Notes under the pieces: generated by a model
What the model was told of the DNA's origin: nothing
The model's input: the letters and a program-made list of their open reading frames with translations, nothing else
Database searches by the model: none
Program-made: the position numbers and the translations under genes
In this document: positions 58,374-64,000 of the stretch, piece by piece
Position numbering within the stretch: position 1 is the stretch's first letter
How the letters are laid out: every line of letters begins with the position of its first letter
Assembly: GCA_001661245.1 (NCBI GenBank)
Contig: KV454018.1
Coordinates: 776,000-839,999 of the forward strand
Reading direction: 5' to 3'
DNA: 64,000 bases
From: Pachysolen tannophilus NRRL Y-2460
Taxonomy: Eukaryota; Ascomycota; Pichiomycetes; Alaninales; Pachysolenaceae

Positions 58374-61300
58374 ATGACAATTACCAAACAGCTATTAATT
58401 GGAGTTGACGTTGGGGGTACTAATACTGATTCGGTATTATTGAATCCCAAGGACTTTAATACCGAAAGTAGAGGAGTGTTATCATGGCATAAATCAAATA
58501 CTACAGCAGATGTTTCTGAAGGAATTGAGAATGGTATAGAGAAATTGTTTGAACAAACTCTGGAAGTTAGTAGAAATGAAGTTGTTGCTGTTACTATTGG
58601 TACTACTCAATTTATTAACGCTGTTATTGAACAAGATAAGGCAAGGTTAGAGAAAGTTGCTGTATTGAGATTATGTGGGCCTTACTCTAGGGGTTCACCT
58701 CCATTTTCAGATTTCCCCGAAGGTTTAAGAGATGTTACTGAAGGTTATTCAGGTTTTGTTAATGGTGGTCATAGAGTTGATGGTTGGGAAATTCAACCTT
58801 TAAATGAACAAGAAATTCGAATGCATTGTAAAGAAATTCTTAAAAGAGGTATTAAAGCTGTAGCAATTGTTGGTATTTTTGCTATAATGAAAAAAGATCA
58901 TGAATTACGTGCAATGGAAATTGTTAAACAAGAATTACCCTTTGCTAAAATAGTTATGTCACATGAAATTTCAGGTATAGGTTTTATTGAAAGAGAAAAT
59001 GCAACAATTTTAAATGCTGCAGTTATGACATTTGCTGATAAAATTGTTAATTCTTTTATTAGTGCAGTTAGAAATTTAGGATTGAATTGTCCAGTATTAC
59101 TTACTCAAAATGATGGTACAGTGTTATCGGCAAAAGATGCTATAAAGACACCAATAAAAACATTCTCCTCAGGAGCTACAAATTCAATGCGTGGTGCTGC
59201 TTTCTTATCAATGAAAGTTGAAGGAATTATGGGGAAAACTACAATTGTAGCAGATGTTGGTGGTACTACCTTAGATTGTGGAGTTTTATTACCGTCAGGG
59301 TTCCCAAGACAAAGTTCATCATATTCTTATGTTGGTGGTGTAAGAATGAATTTTTCAATGCCTCATGTTGAATCAATTGGTTTAGGTGGTGGTTCAATTG
59401 TAAGAGGTCAAGGTGAAAATATGACTATTGGACCAGATTCTGTAGGTGCAGATATTGTTACCAAAAGTTTAACTTTTGGTGGTGATACAGTTACAACAAC
59501 CGATGTTACACTTGCAATTAACACAGAAGGTGTGGAAAATTATGATACAAGTCTTTATAAAGTTGGTGAACCTAAAAAAGTTCATGGTAAATTCTCACAG
59601 GATTTTAAAGAATCTTTTAGTAAATTGTTAAAAAGAAAAATTGAAAGAATAATAGATAGAATGAGAACTTCACCAGAACCTTTGCCTGTTTTGTTTGTTG
59701 GTGGTGGATCATTTATTTGTCCCATCGAGTTGGAAGGTGCTTCAACTGTTTCACGTCCACCTTTTTTCTCTGTGGCAAATGCAATCGGAGCAGCTATTGG
59801 TAAAATTAGTGCTTCTGTCCATAAGATTCAACTTGTTACTGGCGAAGATAAAGAAGCTATTGTTGAAGAATTGAAAAAACAAGCTACTGAAAGGGCAATT
59901 GAAAAAGGTGCATTAGAATCCTCGATTACTGTGGTAGATATTAAAACTGAACCAATCCCATACGTTAGTAGTACATATGAATTTGAAATTAAAGTTGTTG
60001 GTGATGTAGATTATGAAAAGATGTCAACTGCGTTTAAGCAAGCATCAGCAACAGATGGATCCACTGGGAAAATCGAAACACTGGAAGATCATATTCGTAA
60101 CAGTGTTTACAAAGATTCAGTTTTCAACAAGGATAAAAAGGCTAAGGAAGAAGAAGATTTTGATCATGAAAAATATGTTCCTCTTGTCAATAGTGAAAGA
60201 CAATGGATTATTTCTGAAACTGATTTGAACTATATTGCCTGTGGTAATTATATCTTAGGATGTGGAGGTGGAGGCAGTCCATATGGTATTTTTTTGGAAA
60301 TCCGTGAACAAATTCGTAAAGGTCACAAGATTAGAGTCATTAATTTATTTGATGCACCAAAATATTGTGCTGAAGGAGGTTTTGGTGCATGTAGTGTTGG
60401 ATTTGCTGGATCTCCTACAATTTCAAATGAACAACTTCCAGGTAAAGAATTAGTTGAGGCAATTAATTTGCTTAGTGAATGGACTCACAAGAAACCAGAA
60501 CTTGTTTTCCCCTTAGAAATTGGTGGAGGTAATGGTCTTCAAGGTGTTTATTGTGGATCTTCTGCAGTGATGGATTTACCAGTTGTTGACTGTGACTTGA
60601 TGGGTAGAGCTTATCCAACTCATTGGCAAACTTTACCAGTTGTTTTCGGTAATGATAAACCTTTTTTCGCTCCTTCAGCTATATCAGATTCAAATGGTAA
60701 TACTATTTTAATTACAACTTGTCAAACTGATATCCACATGGAACGTATAATGAGGGCTTCTTTGGCTGAAATTGGTGCACATGTCGGTGTTGTAAACCCT
60801 CCTATGCATTATAAAGATTTAGTAACAAAAACTGTTCATCATTCATTATCTCTTTCTTGGAGAATTGGTAGAGCTGTTGCCATTGCTCGCCAGAAAAGTG
60901 AAATTGAAAAATTACCACAAACCATCATTGATTCTGTTGGTGGTAGCGAAACTGGAAAACAAATTTTTAGTGGTAAAATCGTTGGAGTTGAAAGAAATTT
61001 ATTTAAAGGACATAATTACGGTGAAGTTATAATTGAAGCAGAAAATGGTGATATGATGGCCATTCCTTTCAAAAATGAAAACATCTTGGCTAAAGTTCGA
61101 TCACCTGGTGAAAAAGACTGGAAAATCTACGCCACAGTCCCAGATCTCATCTCAGTATGTGATGCAGACACTGGTGAAGGTGTAGGAACTCAAGACTATA
61201 GATACGGTTTACTAGTTTTCGTTATTGCCATGGCTGCAAGTGAGTTATGGACCAACACCGAAAAGGGGATAGAAGTTGGTGGCCCTAAAGCTTTTGGACC

Positions 61301-61394
61301 ACCTTTCGAAGAAGTCCCATATACTCCTATTGGGAAGTATGTTGCCCCTATCTCGGTTATTGATGAATATGGTCCTAGTCCTGCGTCGAAGTAA
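58374..61394 (+). CDS. Hydantoinase/oxoprolinase-like N-terminus fused to DUF917
   Basis: A 1006-residue two-part protein. Residues about 8-560 are a hydantoinase/oxoprolinase A-type ATPase: phosphate-binding LIGVDVGGTNTDSVLL, then TIGTTQFINAVIE, VVADVGG-like TIVADVGGTTLDCGV near 300, and GLGGGSIVRGQGE. From about 615 on, NYIACGNYILGCGGGGSPYG starts a DUF917 domain, with PLEIGGGNGLQG and CDLMGRAYPTHWQTLP. Fungi of several groups have such fusions, but S. cerevisiae lacks one. The substrate is unknown; family members act on hydantoins, 5-oxoproline or related cyclic amides. It lies head to tail with OXP1, 476 bases apart, so a shared pathway is plausible. Start ATG at 58374 follows an A/T leader. 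Confidence 0.88.
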   Translation: MTITKQLLIGVDVGGTNTDSVLLNPKDFNTESRGVLSWHKSNTTADVSEGIENGIEKLFEQTLEVSRNEVVAVTIGTTQFINAVIEQDKARLEKVAVLRLCGPYSRGSPPFSDFPEGLRDVTEGYSGFVNGGHRVDGWEIQPLNEQEIRMHCKEILKRGIKAVAIVGIFAIMKKDHELRAMEIVKQELPFAKIVMSHEISGIGFIERENATILNAAVMTFADKIVNSFISAVRNLGLNCPVLLTQNDGTVLSAKDAIKTPIKTFSSGATNSMRGAAFLSMKVEGIMGKTTIVADVGGTTLDCGVLLPSGFPRQSSSYSYVGGVRMNFSMPHVESIGLGGGSIVRGQGENMTIGPDSVGADIVTKSLTFGGDTVTTTDVTLAINTEGVENYDTSLYKVGEPKKVHGKFSQDFKESFSKLLKRKIERIIDRMRTSPEPLPVLFVGGGSFICPIELEGASTVSRPPFFSVANAIGAAIGKISASVHKIQLVTGEDKEAIVEELKKQATERAIEKGALESSITVVDIKTEPIPYVSSTYEFEIKVVGDVDYEKMSTAFKQASATDGSTGKIETLEDHIRNSVYKDSVFNKDKKAKEEEDFDHEKYVPLVNSERQWIISETDLNYIACGNYILGCGGGGSPYGIFLEIREQIRKGHKIRVINLFDAPKYCAEGGFGACSVGFAGSPTISNEQLPGKELVEAINLLSEWTHKKPELVFPLEIGGGNGLQGVYCGSSAVMDLPVVDCDLMGRAYPTHWQTLPVVFGNDKPFFAPSAISDSNGNTILITTCQTDIHMERIMRASLAEIGAHVGVVNPPMHYKDLVTKTVHHSLSLSWRIGRAVAIARQKSEIEKLPQTIIDSVGGSETGKQIFSGKIVGVERNLFKGHNYGEVIIEAENGDMMAIPFKNENILAKVRSPGEKDWKIYATVPDLISVCDADTGEGVGTQDYRYGLLVFVIAMAASELWTNTEKGIEVGGPKAFGPPFEEVPYTPIGKYVAPISVIDEYGPSPASK

Positions 61395-61870
61395 AATTTA
61401 GTGTTTTTATTAGTCTTTGTAAAAAATTTTTTCTTTAATACTTTACTTTCTTCTTTTTTTTTTTCTTCTTATTCTTATTCTTCTTGTTCATGTTTTTCCT
61501 TCCTAGAAGCTAGATTAATAAACGATTAGATCTTTTGATAAATAACGGTAAAAGGCATTCTTCCAATCAACATGTATTGGATCTGATGTTTATTGGTTTG
61601 TTAGGTTATTTTATGTATGTGAGAAAATTCGGCGATAACAACTTCACAAGTCCGTAGCTGATTAAGACTGTAGGCTTTTTTTTTTTCAGAGTATTATTCA
61701 CTTTGAGTTGAAAGGTATATAAGAGGATCTCTTGGTCCTGTTTTTTAGTAAAGATTTTGTTATTTCTTTTATGTTCTTTAGTTTCTTGACTTTTCAATAG
61801 TAGTTCTTGTTGTTGTTGGTTATTATTATTATTATTAAGTAAGTTGAGAGAGAAAGAAATAAGAAAAAAA
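61395..61870. other. Hydantoinase-OXP1 intergenic region
   Basis: About 475 bases, T-rich after the hydantoinase stop, then an OXP1 promoter with a TATA box and a TTATTATTATT run just before the start. No gene is seen. Confidence 0.65.
61716..61723 (+). promoter_or_regulatory. TATA box of OXP1
   Basis: TATATAAG about 150 bases upstream of the OXP1 ATG, matching the TATAWAWR consensus. This suggests a regulated rather than constitutive promoter. Confidence 0.45.
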
Positions 61871-64000
61871 ATGGACGGTGTTCGTATTGCTATTGACCGT
61901 GGTGGAACTTTTACGGACGTTATTGCATTTGTACCAGGTAAAGAGAATTATGTCTTTAAATTGTTATCGGTAGATCCTTCTAATTATGATGATGCTAATA
62001 TTGAAGGTATTAGAAGAGTGCTAGAACATGCAAGTGGTAAAAATATTCCAAGAGGTCAACCTTTGGATACATCACTTGTACGTTCTTTAAAATTAGGTAC
62101 TACTGTTGCAACAAATGCGTTATTGGAAAGAAAAGGTGAAAGATGTGCTTTAGTAACAACAAAAGGTTTTAAAGATGCTTTAGTTATAGGTAATCAGACC
62201 AGACCTCATATTTTTGAATTAGCAATTAGACGTCCAGATGTCTTGTATGAAACAGTTGTTGAAATTGATGAAAGAGTTACATTAGAAGATTATGCTGAAG
62301 ATCCAGAACAAATTTATACTGCAGTTGACTGTAATAACAAAGATAAAAATTTGGTTCAAGGTGTTTCTGGTGAAACTGTTCGTATATTGAAAAGACCAGA
62401 TTTTGAAGGTATTAAATCTACTTTAAAAATCTTGTATAATACTGGTATTCGTTCTATTGGGGTATGTTTATTGCATTCTTATACTTTTCCTGATCATGAA
62501 AAAATAGTTGGTGATATTGCTAAAGAAATTGGATTTTCTCATATTTCATTATCATCAGATATATCTCCAATGATAAAATATGTTCCAAGAGCAAATTCAT
62601 CAATTGCTGATGCTTATTTAACTCCAGAAATTAAAAAATATTTAACCAGTTTCCAAAGAGGATTGAAAGATGGTTTACAGTCAGTGGTAGATAACAAGAC
62701 CACTGGTGTCAGATGTCAATTCATGAAATCAGATGGTGGAATGGTTGACTCATCTAAATTTTCAGGATTGAAAGCTATCTTATCTGGTCCAGCTGGTGGT
62801 GTTGTTGGTTTAGCTGAAACTTCATACAACCCAAAGAATAATATTCCGTTAATCGGTTTAGATGTTGGTGGAACAAGTACTGATTGTTCAAGATTTGATG
62901 GTAAATATGCACATGTCTTTGAGACAACAACAGCAGGTATCACTGTTCAATCTCCTCAATTAGATATTAATACGATTGCTGCAGGAGGTGGTTCTAGGTT
63001 GTTTTATGAAAATGGTTTGATGAGAGTTGGACCAGAATCTGCTGGTGCTCATCCAGGTCCTGTATGTTACCGTAAAAACGGTTATTTAACTGTTACCGAT
63101 GCTAACTTATTATTAGGAAGATTAGTACCAGAATTTTTTCCAAAAATTTTTGGTCCAAATGAAAATGAAGAACTTGATCAAGAAACAACTTTTAAGGAAT
63201 TTGCAAAATTGACAGAATTAATTAACAAGGAGTCACCAGATAAGAAAATGACACCTGAAGAGGTAGCTTCAGGATTTTTAAACGTTGCCAATGAAGCCAT
63301 GGCAAGGCCAATTAGAACTTTGACAGAAGCAAAAGGTCATGTTTTGGAAAATCACAGATTAGTTTCTTTTGGTGGTGCTGGTGGCCAATGCTGTTGTTTT
63401 GTTGCTTTTGAAAAATTAGGTATTAACACTGTCTTGATTCACAGATACTCCTCCGTCCTCTCTGCATATGGTATGGCATTAGCTGACGTTGTTGAAGAAG
63501 TTCAAGAACCTTCATCATTAATATTGAATGAAGAAAATAAAAATGCAATCAACTCTACTTTTAAAAGTTTGACTGAAAAGGCTAGACAAGCTTTAATGAT
63601 TCAAGATTTCTCCGATTCGGACATCACTTATGAAAAATACCTTAACTTAAGATATAGAGGAACTGAGTCAGCAATAATGACATTATCGGATGATAATATT
63701 GATTCTTATCAAAGCAATTTCTTAGATTTGCACAAGAAGGAATTTGGATTTGTTTTTACCGATAAGGATATCATCATTGATGACTTCAGAGTTAGAGCTA
63801 TTGGTAAAGCACATACTATCAGTACCCCATCTGTTGATGATCAAATAGAATCTTTGAAGCTGAAGAATGAGATCAAGCGTGTTTCTTCCTCATCAGCTAA
63901 ATTTACTAGAAAAACTTATTTTGAAGGTAAATGGATTCCAACAAATGTCTACCGTTTGGAAGATCTCCTGATAGGTTCTGAAATTTTAGGACCAGCTATC
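61871..64000 (+). CDS. OXP1: 5-oxoprolinase, Oxp1-like (partial, runs off the window)
   Basis: ATP-dependent 5-oxoprolinase of the glutathione salvage route, converting 5-oxo-L-proline to glutamate. Only the first 710 codons are in the window; the family is about 1280 residues. The ATG at 61871 begins MDGVRIAIDRGGTFTDVIAF, the hydantoinase A N-terminal motif. KLGTTVATNALLERKGER follows at about 77. The second ATPase motif IGLDVGGTSTDC lies near 330, then AAGGGSRLFYENG and GPESAGAHPGPVCYR. The frame stays open to the last base, reaching the GSEILGPAI segment near the end of the A domain. The missing B domain must lie to the right. Its neighbour is a relative from the same superfamily. Confidence 0.95.
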   Translation, partial: MDGVRIAIDRGGTFTDVIAFVPGKENYVFKLLSVDPSNYDDANIEGIRRVLEHASGKNIPRGQPLDTSLVRSLKLGTTVATNALLERKGERCALVTTKGFKDALVIGNQTRPHIFELAIRRPDVLYETVVEIDERVTLEDYAEDPEQIYTAVDCNNKDKNLVQGVSGETVRILKRPDFEGIKSTLKILYNTGIRSIGVCLLHSYTFPDHEKIVGDIAKEIGFSHISLSSDISPMIKYVPRANSSIADAYLTPEIKKYLTSFQRGLKDGLQSVVDNKTTGVRCQFMKSDGGMVDSSKFSGLKAILSGPAGGVVGLAETSYNPKNNIPLIGLDVGGTSTDCSRFDGKYAHVFETTTAGITVQSPQLDINTIAAGGGSRLFYENGLMRVGPESAGAHPGPVCYRKNGYLTVTDANLLLGRLVPEFFPKIFGPNENEELDQETTFKEFAKLTELINKESPDKKMTPEEVASGFLNVANEAMARPIRTLTEAKGHVLENHRLVSFGGAGGQCCCFVAFEKLGINTVLIHRYSSVLSAYGMALADVVEEVQEPSSLILNEENKNAINSTFKSLTEKARQALMIQDFSDSDITYEKYLNLRYRGTESAIMTLSDDNIDSYQSNFLDLHKKEFGFVFTDKDIIIDDFRVRAIGKAHTISTPSVDDQIESLKLKNEIKRVSSSSAKFTRKTYFEGKWIPTNVYRLEDLLIGSEILGPAI

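Noticed and set aside
1-64000. Transposons, LTR elements, virus-derived sequence, CRISPR
   Set aside because: No reverse transcriptase, integrase, transposase or capsid motif was seen in any frame, and no long terminal direct or inverted repeats.

Overview
This 64 kb window is a piece of an AT-rich budding-yeast (Saccharomycotina) nuclear chromosome. Evidence: densely packed, mostly intronless genes that resemble Saccharomyces cerevisiae proteins one for one; short introns at the 5' ends of genes with GTAAGT/GTATGT donors and TACTAAC branch points; long A/T runs between genes; strong preference for TTA/TTG leucine codons. I recognise 28 protein genes (27 complete, one running off the right edge). 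I saw no tRNA, rRNA, transposon, LTR element, virus-derived sequence or CRISPR array. All homology calls come from recall of protein families, not from database searches.

Layout: 1-2.6 kb is a repeat-rich intergenic stretch. 2.6-17.4 kb holds STB3, STM1, SEC7 and SLA1 (growth control, ribosome preservation, Golgi traffic, endocytosis). 17.8-30 kb holds an ARA1-like reductase, FAA2, MSH2, a cerevisin-type protease, SEN54, SGF11 and an acyl-protein thioesterase. 30-37 kb holds UTP23, a UGA4-like permease, PRB1 and SEH1. 37-49 kb holds one unrecognised gene and then GEP7, RAD6, PKP2, HPC2, one YBP gene and ATG12. 49-54 kb holds MPM1, VPS55 and SSC1. 55-64 kb holds a leucine-rich-repeat protein, a hydantoinase/DUF917 fusion and the start of OXP1.

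The run GEP7-RAD6-PKP2-HPC2-YBP-ATG12 combines two S. cerevisiae blocks that lie on chromosomes VII (YGL057C-YGL060W) and II (YBR215W-YBR217W), where YBP2 and YBP1 are whole-genome-duplication twins. The window therefore shows the unduplicated order and a lineage outside that duplication. STB3/SEC7 and VPS55/SSC1 are also neighbours in S. cerevisiae.

Two observations stand out. ATG12, once its intron is removed, ends in Ala-Phe-Arg instead of the Ala-Phe-Gly needed for covalent conjugation to ATG5. This matches the non-covalent ATG12 systems known from Komagataella phaffii and apicomplexans. Second, several CTG codons fall where S. cerevisiae homologues carry alanine, and SSC1 contains no CTG codon at all. 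This hints at a CUG-Ala yeast (Pachysolen/Nakazawaea/Peterozyma group), although two CTG codons align with serine and the case is not closed.
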